Positions 15,462 to 23,024 of a DNA stretch of 64,000 nucleotides are shown here, one piece after another. Numbering within the stretch: the first letter of the stretch is position 1; every line of letters starts with the position of its first letter. Origin of the DNA: Paenibacillus nasutitermitis (GTDB taxonomy: Bacteria > Bacillota > Bacilli > Paenibacillales > Paenibacillaceae); the NCBI RefSeq assembly GCF_014641075.1, contig NZ_BMHP01000004.1, positions 310,001 through 374,000 of the forward strand. The letters are read 5' to 3'. The position numbers were made by a program, and so were the translations under genes. The notes below the pieces were generated by a model that saw only the letters and a list, made by a program, of their open reading frames with translations, made no database searches and was not told where the DNA came from.

Positions 15462-16859
15462 ATGGATGGTTTCTTTCGTCTGAAGGAAAACGGAACAAAT
15501 GTACGGACAGAGATTATGGCAGGCCTCACGACTTTCATGACGATGGCTTATATTTTGGCTGTCAACCCGGGAATTCTCGGCGGAGCAGGGCTTAATGCTT
15601 ATTCCGTTTTCCTGGCCACAGCGCTTGCGGGCGGTATTTTTACGATTGCGATGGGCTTGTTTGTCAATTTCCCGGTCGCTCTGGCTCCAGGGATGGGACT
15701 CAATGCTTATTTTGCAACCGTGGTACTGGCATCCGCAGCTACGGACTCGCCGATCACCCCGGAAATGGCCCTTACGGCCGTATTCATCTCCGGTCTTATT
15801 TTTCTCCTGCTGACGCTGACGCAAATCCGGCAAATGCTGATCACTGCTGTTCCCGACAGCCTCAAGCATGCGATTACGGTCGGAATCGGGTTGTTTATTA
15901 CCATCATCGGGCTCAAGAACAGCGGACTTCTGACAATCGGTGTCGAGAATGCGGTTACGGATATTCCAAAAGGCGTATTCACGGACGTTCTCAGCTTCGA
16001 AACGGTCATTCATATGGGGAACCTGGGAAATCCAGTCGTATACTTGACGCTGATTGGTCTTGCTCTGATCGCCGTAATGATGGTCCTTCGCGTCCCGGGA
16101 GCGATCCTGTGGGGAATCCTGGCCACCACGCTCATCGCAATCATTACCGGCGATGTGAACGTGAGTGCAACGCTTGAAGGACAATCGTGGGCACCGAACT
16201 TCAGCGAACTGAATTTCTGGAATTTTGACTTCGCAGGCGTATGGGAAACCGGTTTGATTTCCGTTATCGCCACCTTTACGTTTGTAGAATTGTTTGACAC
16301 TTTCGGAACGCTTGTGGGTACGGCGAACCGCGCAGGCATTATGAAAGATCCGGTAGAAGGCAAGAAGCGCGTCGGTAAAGCGATGTTCGTCGATGCAATC
16401 GGCGTAAGCGGCGGCGCAATGCTTGGAACAAGCACGGTAACAGCCTTTGTCGAAAGTTCCGCAGGGATTGCCCAAGGCGGACGGACAGGCCTTACGGCCG
16501 TAACGACCGGCGTTGGTTTCCTGGTTGCGTTGTTCCTGTGGCCGATTATCTCGCTCATTCCAGGCTCGGCAACAGCGGCAGCGCTGATCATTGTCGGAGT
16601 GCTGATGGTGCAGTCTGTGAAGGATATCGACTTCAAGGATATGGTCTATGCCATCCCGGCATTCCTGACCATTGCGATGATGCCTTTTACCTACAACATC
16701 GCAAACGGGGTTTCGTTCGGTATCGTTTCGTATGTGCTGCTTGCGACGGTAGCCAACCTGTCCGGCAAAGGTGAAAGCAAATACAAAGTCCACTGGCTGA
16801 TGTGGGTTTTAGCGATCCTTATTATTGCCCGCTATGCTTTCTTCGGTAGCGCAGGCTAA
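15462..16859 (+). CDS. pbuG: Hypoxanthine/guanine permease, AzgA/PbuG family
   Basis: The product is a 465-residue membrane transporter of the AzgA branch (NCS2-like fold) with about 12-14 spans. It imports hypoxanthine and guanine with protons. The start FRLKENGTNVRTEIMAG and the motif FVELFDTFGTLVGTANR are hallmarks of the family. GGGAGG precedes the ATG at a normal distance. It lies behind a guanine riboswitch that gives feedback control, between guaA and the pur operon, the same position as pbuG in Bacillus subtilis. A strong terminator follows at 16875. Confidence 0.95.
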   Translation: MDGFFRLKENGTNVRTEIMAGLTTFMTMAYILAVNPGILGGAGLNAYSVFLATALAGGIFTIAMGLFVNFPVALAPGMGLNAYFATVVLASAATDSPITPEMALTAVFISGLIFLLLTLTQIRQMLITAVPDSLKHAITVGIGLFITIIGLKNSGLLTIGVENAVTDIPKGVFTDVLSFETVIHMGNLGNPVVYLTLIGLALIAVMMVLRVPGAILWGILATTLIAIITGDVNVSATLEGQSWAPNFSELNFWNFDFAGVWETGLISVIATFTFVELFDTFGTLVGTANRAGIMKDPVEGKKRVGKAMFVDAIGVSGGAMLGTSTVTAFVESSAGIAQGGRTGLTAVTTGVGFLVALFLWPIISLIPGSATAAALIIVGVLMVQSVKDIDFKDMVYAIPAFLTIAMMPFTYNIANGVSFGIVSYVLLATVANLSGKGESKYKVHWLMWVLAILIIARYAFFGSAG

Positions 16860-16874
16860 AGGGGAGCAAAAAAG

Positions 16875-16913
16875 GAAGACAACGCTGGACCGGCGCTGTC
16901 TTCTTTTTTTTTT
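16875..16913 (+). terminator. Intrinsic terminator after pbuG
   Basis: GAAGACA/TGTCTTC with a GC-rich inner part is followed by more than nine T residues. Confidence 0.92.
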
Positions 16914-17056
16914 GCCCGTTTCCGGTTCGCGCAGGCAGCTGGTGTTTCCTGATGAGGCTCATTTTATCGGTGCTGTTCGTTCTGTAATTGACTCGGGAAC
17001 AGATGAGTGTCATCGGGGTGAAGAATGGCCTTAAAACCAATCGGTCTTTATGGGTT

Positions 17057-17100
17057 AAATACGAACTATTTAGTTCAATTGAAGTTTAATGTTCGTGTTT
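17057..17100 (+). promoter_or_regulatory. Pair of inverted PurR boxes
   Basis: AAATACGAACTAT (17057-17069) matches the Firmicute PurBox AWWWCCGAACWWT at 12 of 13 positions. Its inverted partner AATGTTCGTGTTT (17088-17100) matches at about 11 of 13. They are 18 bp apart, like the paired boxes bound by the PurR repressor in Bacillus, and end just before the -35 of the purE promoter. The regulator itself is not in this window. Confidence 0.8.
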
Positions 17101-17105
17101 TTACG

Positions 17106-17134
17106 TTGACAATCTGACATGGGATTGTTACACT
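17106..17134 (+). promoter_or_regulatory. Promoter of the purine biosynthesis operon
   Basis: TTGACA (17106-17111), a 17-bp spacer and TACACT (17129-17134) form the promoter. PurR boxes lie directly upstream and a guanine riboswitch directly downstream, so transcription is probably controlled at both initiation and elongation. Confidence 0.78.
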
Positions 17135-17174
17135 AGAAGAGGTTTGAAAGTGATTTGTCGATTAATGATGAAGA

Positions 17175-17241
17175 CTCGTATATCCTTGGGAATATGGCCC
17201 AAGAGTACCTACCCGGAAACCGATAATTTTCGGACTATGAG
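17175..17241 (+). promoter_or_regulatory. Guanine-type purine riboswitch for the pur operon
   Basis: The aptamer begins CTCGTATAT, forms P2 with CCTTGGG and CCCAAG, contains GAGTACCTACCCGG, and closes P1 with ACTATGAG. The specificity base is C (17235), so guanine or hypoxanthine is the expected ligand. The leader runs another 260 nt and includes a hairpin CAGGTTGCC/GGCAGCCTG at 17261-17288 and a terminator-like element at 17405-17447. Confidence 0.93.
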
Positions 17242-17404
17242 CCCACGGAATTAAAGAAGCAGGTTGCCGCCTATCAGGGGCAGCCTGATGTTGTCTTTAT
17301 CCTGTCCTATCCCTGCTGCTTTTCTTGCCCTTAATGGCCGTGCAGGGGGTTGGAATTACACAAAGGAAAGACAAATTTCTTCATTCATGGATGTTCATGT
17401 CCCG

Positions 17405-17447
17405 AAGCGTTCCTCCAAATTGGAACAAGTGCTGAGGGGCTTTTTTT
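17405..17447 (+). terminator. Leader terminator (attenuator) upstream of purE
   Basis: AAGC and CCTC pair with GAGG and GCTT around a loop, followed by seven T residues. It lies between the guanine riboswitch and purE and is the likely ligand-controlled terminator, with an alternative at 17261-17300. Confidence 0.6.
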
Positions 17448-17501
17448 CTTCTTCCAGGCTTTTAGAAAGTACATTTCATATAAAAGGTGGTTATCAATCG
17501 T

Positions 17502-17987
17502 ATGTCAGCGAAGGTAGGCGTCATTATGGGCAGTAAGTCCGATTGGGAGACGATGAAACTGGCCTGTGACGTTCTGGACGAACTTCAAATCGCTTACGAG
17601 AAAAAAGTCGTATCGGCGCACCGTACGCCGGATCTCATGTTCGAATATGCGGAAACTGCCGCATCCCGGGGACTCAAAGTCATTATTGCCGGGGCTGGCG
17701 GTGCCGCACATCTGCCCGGTATGGTCGCTGCCAAGACGATTCTTCCGGTTATTGGCGTGCCCGTTAAGTCTTCGACCTTGAACGGCCTGGATTCCCTTCT
17801 GTCCATCGTGCAGATGCCTGGCGGCATCCCTGTCGCCACGGTTGCGATTGGTCCAGCAGGCGGCACCAATGCGGGGCTTTTGGCCGCGCAGATTCTGGGG
17901 GCGTTTGAGCCGGATGTGCAGGATCGTGTCCAGGCAAGGCGTGAGCGTATCCAGCGTGAAGTGCTGGAAAGCAGTGAGAGCTTATGA
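17502..17987 (+). CDS. purE: N5-carboxyaminoimidazole ribonucleotide mutase
   Basis: The 161-residue class I PurE moves the carboxyl group of N5-CAIR to form CAIR in purine synthesis. The N-terminal GVIMGSKSDWE, the SAHRTPD stretch and GAGGAAHLPGM are the substrate-binding signatures. AAAGGTGG lies 11 nt before ATG 17502; the upstream GTG at 17487 overlaps that site and is rejected. First gene of the operon, behind the guanine riboswitch. Its stop overlaps the start of purK. Confidence 0.97.
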   Translation: MSAKVGVIMGSKSDWETMKLACDVLDELQIAYEKKVVSAHRTPDLMFEYAETAASRGLKVIIAGAGGAAHLPGMVAAKTILPVIGVPVKSSTLNGLDSLLSIVQMPGGIPVATVAIGPAGGTNAGLLAAQILGAFEPDVQDRVQARRERIQREVLESSESL

Positions 17988-19267
17988 GTGAACAGGAGAA
18001 GCAGCCACCCGCATTGCAGCCTTTGGACCTTGCGGAATTAGAAGGCGCCCTTGGCACCTGCGGGGTGGATGGATGCGGACCGGAGAACCTTGAAGAAGCC
18101 ACTGCCGGTTCACCGAAGCACCAGGTCATTCTGCCTGGATCAACGATCGGAATTCTCGGGGGCGGCCAATTGGGCCGTATGATGGCGGGTGCAGGCAGCG
18201 CGATGGGCTACCGGTTTGTTGCGCTTGACCCCACGCCAGATGCGCCTTGCGGCCAGGTAGCCGAGCAGATCGTAGCCGCCTATGACGACCATGCGGCAGC
18301 GGCGGAGCTTGCGCAGCGCGCTGATGTGATCACGTACGAGTTCGAAAATGTGGATGCAGATGTAGCGGCGATGCTTGCGAAAACCTCGTATGTGCCCCAA
18401 GGCAGCGAACTGCTGTATACAACGCAGCACCGTCTTCGCGAGAAGCGGGCGATTGAAGCGGCCGGGGTGCGTGTCGCGCCTTACTCCGAGATTGGAAGCG
18501 TGGATGAACTGAGAGCGGCAGTGGGCAGATTCGGTCTGCCATGCGTGCTGAAGACGGCAACGGGCGGCTACGACGGTAAAGGCCAGTGGGTGATCCGCAG
18601 CGAATCGGAAGTGGAAGAAGCCTACGAGACCCTCAGTCTGGCGCGGACCGAGCTTGTTTTGGAGAAATTCATCGCATTCGACAAAGAGCTGTCCGTCATT
18701 GCCGCAAGAAGCCCGCAGGGTGAAATCCGAACGTTCCCGATATCCGAGAATGTTCATGTGGACAACATTTTGCATCTGTCAATCGTTCCGGCAAGAGTGG
18801 ATGAGGCTGTCGGCCGGAAGGCGCAGGAGCTGGCGTCGCGGATAGCCGAAGGGCTCGGCGTTGTCGGACTGGTTGCTGTAGAGCTGTTTCTCACCGCGGA
18901 AGGTGAATTGTTCGTTAATGAGCTCGCTCCGCGGCCGCACAATAGCGGCCACTACACAATGGAGGCTTGCCGGACCTCGCAATTCGAGCAGCATGTCCGG
19001 GCGGTATGCGGTTTGCCCTTGGGCGATCCCGCGTTATTGACTCCGGTTGTCATGGTCAATGTGCTCGGCGAGCATATGGAGCCGCTATTGGAACGTATGG
19101 CCCGGCCTGATGACGCCGCAGAGCGGCTGAATGTCGCGCCGAAGGTGCACTTGTATGGAAAGCATGAAGCCAAGCATAAACGGAAGATGGGGCATGTTAA
19201 CGTGTTGGCGAAAGACGTCGATACGGCGCTTGCCTGGATCGCCGAAACAAACATTTGGAGGTTTTGA
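17984..19267 (+). CDS. purK: N5-carboxyaminoimidazole ribonucleotide synthase with N-terminal extension
   Basis: The 427-residue ATP-grasp enzyme makes N5-CAIR from AIR, bicarbonate and ATP. The normal N-terminus IGILGGGQLGRM begins only at about residue 53, so there is an acidic, proline-containing extension of roughly 50 residues with no known domain. The ATP-grasp motifs ATGGYDGKGQW and NELAPRPHNSGH are present. The start overlaps the purE stop (ATGA) and no later ATG precedes the conserved core. The ribosome binding site is weak, consistent with coupling to purE. Confidence 0.95.
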   Translation: MSEQEKQPPALQPLDLAELEGALGTCGVDGCGPENLEEATAGSPKHQVILPGSTIGILGGGQLGRMMAGAGSAMGYRFVALDPTPDAPCGQVAEQIVAAYDDHAAAAELAQRADVITYEFENVDADVAAMLAKTSYVPQGSELLYTTQHRLREKRAIEAAGVRVAPYSEIGSVDELRAAVGRFGLPCVLKTATGGYDGKGQWVIRSESEVEEAYETLSLARTELVLEKFIAFDKELSVIAARSPQGEIRTFPISENVHVDNILHLSIVPARVDEAVGRKAQELASRIAEGLGVVGLVAVELFLTAEGELFVNELAPRPHNSGHYTMEACRTSQFEQHVRAVCGLPLGDPALLTPVVMVNVLGEHMEPLLERMARPDDAAERLNVAPKVHLYGKHEAKHKRKMGHVNVLAKDVDTALAWIAETNIWRF

Positions 19268-19272
19268 AATTC

Positions 19273-20568
19273 ATGTTAGAACGTTACAGCAGACCGGAAA
19301 TGAGAGCCATTTGGACCGAGGAAAATAAATTTAAAGCCTGGCTGGAAGTGGAGCTTTGCGCTTGCGAAGCCTGGGTGGAGCTTGGAGTTATTCCCCGCGG
19401 TGACGTGGAGGCGCTCCGCAAGGGAGCAACCTTCAATATTGACCGGATCAACGAAATCGAGCTGGAAACGCGCCATGATGTCATTGCCTTCACACGGGCG
19501 GTATCCGAGACAGTCGGTCCGGAGCGCAAATGGGTTCATTATGGTCTGACCTCCACGGATGTCGTGGATACCGCGATGGGCTATCTGCTGCTTCAAGCCA
19601 ACACTGTATTGGAGCGCGACATTACGAATTTTATTGAAATCCTCCGCGGACAAGCGGTTGCTTATAAAGATACCCCGATGATGGGGCGTACGCACGGCGT
19701 TCATGCCGAGCCGACCACATTCGGTCTGAAGGTAGCGCTTTGGTACGAGGAAATGAAACGGAATCTGGAACGCTTTCGCCATGCGGCAAACGGCGTGCAG
19801 TTCGGTAAAATCTCTGGAGCTGTGGGCACCTATGCGAATATCGATCCCTTCGTAGAGGAATTCACCTGCCGCAAACTCGGCATCTCGCCGGCGCCGATCT
19901 CCACGCAGACGCTGCAGCGCGACCGCCATGCCGAATATATGGCAACCTTGGCGCTTATCGCCACCTCACTGGACAAGTTCGCGACGGAAATCCGCGCCTT
20001 GCAGAAGAGCGAGGTCCGCGAAGTGGAAGAGGCATTTGCCAAAGGCCAAAAAGGCTCCTCGGCTATGCCGCATAAACGCAATCCGATCGGCTGCGAAAAT
20101 ATTTCCGGCCTGGCCCGCGTTATCCGCGGCCATATGATTTCCGCGTACGAGAACGTTACGCTGTGGCATGAACGCGACATCAGCCACTCCTCCGTCGAAC
20201 GGGTTATTATACCGGACGCGACGATGCTGCTGAACTATATGCTTAATCGACTGGGCAACATTATCAAAAACTTGACCGTATTCCCTGAGAATATGAAACG
20301 CAATATGCAGCGCACTTATGGCGTGCCGTTCTCCGGCCGCGTAATGACGAAGCTGATCGATAATGGCTTCAGCCGCGAACAGGCTTACGACACGGTACAG
20401 CCCCGGGCCATGCAGGCTTGGGAAGAGCAGCGTCAGTTCCGCGAAATTATCGAAGCTACACCGGAAATCACAGCGGTACTTGGACCCGAAGATATCGAAG
20501 ACGCGTTCAATCCAACCTGGCATCTGAAGCATGTGGATACTATCTTCAAGCGGCTCGAACTGATCTAA
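19273..20568 (+). CDS. purB: Adenylosuccinate lyase
   Basis: The 431-residue enzyme cleaves SAICAR to AICAR and adenylosuccinate to AMP. The superfamily signature SSAMPHKRNP, the region GLTSTDVVDTAMG and the catalytic-loop His regions TDVVD and GRTHG are present. ATG 19273 has GGAGG 10-11 nt upstream, inside the end of purK; an earlier in-frame ATG at 19255 would lie before that site. Length is normal. It is followed by 246 bp of repetitive noncoding DNA before purC. Confidence 0.97.
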   Translation: MLERYSRPEMRAIWTEENKFKAWLEVELCACEAWVELGVIPRGDVEALRKGATFNIDRINEIELETRHDVIAFTRAVSETVGPERKWVHYGLTSTDVVDTAMGYLLLQANTVLERDITNFIEILRGQAVAYKDTPMMGRTHGVHAEPTTFGLKVALWYEEMKRNLERFRHAANGVQFGKISGAVGTYANIDPFVEEFTCRKLGISPAPISTQTLQRDRHAEYMATLALIATSLDKFATEIRALQKSEVREVEEAFAKGQKGSSAMPHKRNPIGCENISGLARVIRGHMISAYENVTLWHERDISHSSVERVIIPDATMLLNYMLNRLGNIIKNLTVFPENMKRNMQRTYGVPFSGRVMTKLIDNGFSREQAYDTVQPRAMQAWEEQRQFREIIEATPEITAVLGPEDIEDAFNPTWHLKHVDTIFKRLELI

Positions 20569-20610
20569 AACGGCAGCCCGATGCTACCGTATCACGGAGG
20601 TGCGGTTTCG

Positions 20611-20796
20611 CAGCTGCCGCCTCCCAACGGGCAGCGCAAATCGCCAGCTAACGGCAGCAGTATTACCGCCAGCCGATCCGCACAAATCGCAGCTAACACT
20701 GCCAACCGAGCTGCGCACCCAGCAGCTGACGGTAGCAGTACGATTGCAGTATTACTGCCAACCGAGCTGCAGAATTGGCAGCTGACGGTTGCAGTA
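20611..20796 (+). repeat. Degenerate tandem repeat between purB and purC
   Basis: Five units begin with CAGCTGAC, CAGCTAAC or a close variant at 20611, 20645, 20690, 20723 and 20779. The spacings are 34, 45, 33 and 56 bp, that is about 34 bp plus multiples of 11. Within units, GGTAGCAGTA, TTACTGCCAACCGAGCTGC and relatives recur. GCAGTATTACTGC is itself palindromic. It separates two operon genes that are normally tightly spaced. No ribosome binding site supports translation. Confidence 0.75.
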
Positions 20797-20814
20797 GATA
20801 AGGAGAGATAAACA

Positions 20815-21711
20815 ATGACTTCACCTGCATTGTCCACCGCTGTGGATTACGTTAAAGCTCCGCTGGTTTATAAAGGAAAAGTGCGGGAGCTTTATGATTT
20901 GGGCGAGCATTATCTGATCGTTGTAACAGACCGAATCAGCGCGTTCGATTATGTACTGGACCCAGCCGTTCCGGAGAAGGGAAATGTGCTGAATCGGCTG
21001 TCCGCCTTCTGGTTTGAGCAGACGGCATCAATCCAGAACAACCATGTGGTGCACACCGATGTGTATAAGCTTGGCGACATCATAACGGAGCCGGAGCTTC
21101 TGAAAAACCGGATCATGGTCACCCGCAAAGCGGAGCGTATCGATATTGAATGTGTGGTGCGCGGCTATATCACAGGCGGCGGTTGGAGACAATATGTTCA
21201 AACGTCCGCGATTAACGGAATTGAGCTGCGCGAAGGCTTGCGCAAGAATGAACGGCTGGAGCAGCCGTTGTTCACACCGGCGGCGAAGAACGACGTTGGC
21301 CACGACGAGGATATTCCTTTTGCGCGTATGCAGGAGATGATTGGCGCTGAGCTTGCCGACGAGCTTCGCGACCGCAGTATCCGGCTGTATGAATTCGCAC
21401 GCGCGTACTGTGAAGAGCGGAGTATTATTCTTGCCGACTGCAAATTTGAATTCGGATTGATTGATGGCGAGATCATCCTTATCGATGAAATTTTCACGCC
21501 CGACGCTTCCCGATTTTGGGCTAAAGAAAGCTATGAATACGATACTGAAATCGACAGCATGGACAAGGAACCGGTCCGCAAGTATCTGCTTGATTCCGAC
21601 TGGGATAAGAACAGTAAGCCTGCCCCGCTTCCGCAGCATGTCGTCGATGAAACGACGCGCCGTTATCTGAACATCTACCATCGTCTAACAGGCTCTTATC
21701 TGACTGAATAA
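20815..21711 (+). CDS. purC: SAICAR synthase (long type)
   Basis: The 298-residue enzyme joins CAIR and aspartate with ATP to form SAICAR. YKGKVRELYD near the start, TDRISAFDY, and DEIFTPDASRFW are PurC signatures. At 298 residues it is longer than the usual Bacillus form of about 240 and resembles the ADE1-like branch. AAGGAG precedes the ATG at a normal distance, right after the repeat block. Intact, with a 371-bp structured gap before purS. Confidence 0.96.
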   Translation: MTSPALSTAVDYVKAPLVYKGKVRELYDLGEHYLIVVTDRISAFDYVLDPAVPEKGNVLNRLSAFWFEQTASIQNNHVVHTDVYKLGDIITEPELLKNRIMVTRKAERIDIECVVRGYITGGGWRQYVQTSAINGIELREGLRKNERLEQPLFTPAAKNDVGHDEDIPFARMQEMIGAELADELRDRSIRLYEFARAYCEERSIILADCKFEFGLIDGEIILIDEIFTPDASRFWAKESYEYDTEIDSMDKEPVRKYLLDSDWDKNSKPAPLPQHVVDETTRRYLNIYHRLTGSYLTE

Positions 21712-21749
21712 GGTCCATTCTTGATCTTGAACTTAATCTTAAAATACCC

Positions 21750-21999
21750 GCGGGGCAAGCAAAGATGCCCCGCACCCTATACATCAACGCGAGCGGCGAA
21801 TGGCAAGCGATCGGTAATACCAGGCATCACAAAATGAGGCCGTGTGAAATGGGAGTAGGGCGGAGCGGGCGGAAACAGTATGGAGAAGCGAAGCGTTCGC
21901 CTTTGTACCCTGAATTTACCAGGTATTCAAGTTAAAAAAATTCAGAGGTACAACAGCAATCTCGACAAGTGACAAGCGGCATTTCGCTTGTAACACTTG
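21750..21999 (+). other. Hairpin-rich intergenic block between purC and purS
   Basis: Three strong inverted repeats are seen. GCGGGGCA/TGCCCCGC lies at 21750-21773. TTGTACCCTGAATT at 21903-21916 pairs with its complement at 21939-21953 with one bulged A. CAAGTG plus ACAAGCG at 21966-21978 pairs with CGCTTGT and CACTTG at 21985-21999 with a two-base bulge. None has a T tract. It could be an mRNA processing or stability element, or a mobile noncoding repeat. No gene is visible. Confidence 0.65.
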
Positions 22000-22082
22000 C
22001 GAGTATCGAAAGACGTTTCCGCATGCGCAGCCTATCTTTTACACTAAGGCCGACCCACAAGTTCAGGAGGCGAATCATCCAC

Positions 22083-22325
22083 ATGAAAGCAAAGGTTTAT
22101 GTGACCATTAAGCAAAACGTACTGGATCCGCAAGGAAGCGCCGTACAAGGCGCGCTTCATTCTATGGGTTTTGAAGAAGTCGATAAGGTACGCATTGGCA
22201 AGTATTTGGAATTTGATCTGGATACAAACGATCGCGCCCAAGCGGAAGCCCGTTTGAAGGACATGTGCGAGAAGCTGCTGGCGAATACGGTAGTCGAAGA
22301 TTACCGCTTTGAATTGGAGGGATAA
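22083..22325 (+). CDS. purS: Phosphoribosylformylglycinamidine synthase, PurS subunit
   Basis: The 80-residue small subunit bridges PurQ and PurL in the Gram-positive FGAM synthase. MKAKVYVTIKQNVLDPQG, the GKYLEFDL strand and the C-terminal VVEDYRFEL are typical. GGAGG lies 12 nt before ATG 22083. It stands four bases before purQ. Confidence 0.96.
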   Translation: MKAKVYVTIKQNVLDPQGSAVQGALHSMGFEEVDKVRIGKYLEFDLDTNDRAQAEARLKDMCEKLLANTVVEDYRFELEG

Positions 22326-22328
22326 ACG

Positions 22329-23024
22329 ATGAAATTCGCGGTACTCGTTTTTCCGGGATCGAACTGTGACATTGACTGCTTCAAGGCGGTGGAGGACTCG
22401 ATCGGCCAGAAGGTTGAATATGTGTGGCATACGGCTACGGATTTATCCAGCTTTGACGCCATTCTGGTGCCGGGCGGTTTCTCCTATGGCGATTACCTGC
22501 GCTGCGGCGCAATCGCGCAGTTTGCCCCTGTCATGAATGAAGTGAAAAAAGCAGCCGATGCCGGCAAGTATATTCTGGGCATTTGCAACGGGTTTCAAAT
22601 CCTGACGGAAGCCGGTCTGCTTCCGGGAGCGCTGCTGCGCAACAGCGGCATGAAATTCCGCTGTCACTCGACACTGCTTGAAGTGGTGAACAACGAGACG
22701 GCGTTTACCAATCAATATTCCAAAGGCGAGATCATCGATATTCCGATCGCTCACGGCGAAGGCAACTATTACTGTGACGAAGCGACGCTCGCCCAGCTCA
22801 AAGCAAACAACCAGATCGTATTCCGCTATAAAGCGGGAGCGAATCCGAATGGTTCCACAGAAGATATTGCAGGCGTGAGAAATTTGCGCGGCAATGTGGT
22901 CGGCATGATGCCGCATCCGGAGCGCGCGGTGGATCAGCTGCTCGGTTCGGAGGACGGCAAACGGATGTTTACATCGATTTTGAACGCATGGAGGGAACAG
23001 CATGGCGCAGCAGTTAACAGCTAA
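22329..23024 (+). CDS. purQ: Phosphoribosylformylglycinamidine synthase, PurQ glutaminase subunit
   Basis: The 231-residue class I glutamine amidotransferase supplies ammonia to PurL. The nucleophile Cys lies in LGICNGFQIL, and MPHPERAVD carries the catalytic His and the following acid. The N-terminus FAVLVFPGSNCDID is canonical. GGAGG precedes the ATG. The 3' end overlaps purL by 23 bp. Confidence 0.97.
   Translation: MKFAVLVFPGSNCDIDCFKAVEDSIGQKVEYVWHTATDLSSFDAILVPGGFSYGDYLRCGAIAQFAPVMNEVKKAADAGKYILGICNGFQILTEAGLLPGALLRNSGMKFRCHSTLLEVVNNETAFTNQYSKGEIIDIPIAHGEGNYYCDEATLAQLKANNQIVFRYKAGANPNGSTEDIAGVRNLRGNVVGMMPHPERAVDQLLGSEDGKRMFTSILNAWREQHGAAVNS

Noticed and set aside
20600..20811. Short proteins with QLTVAV repeats between purB and purC
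   Set aside because: They come from translation of the CAGCTRAC repeat in several frames, with no supporting start signals.
21750..21773. Terminator after purC
   Set aside because: The stem is strong but no T tract follows, and the operon genes continue beyond.
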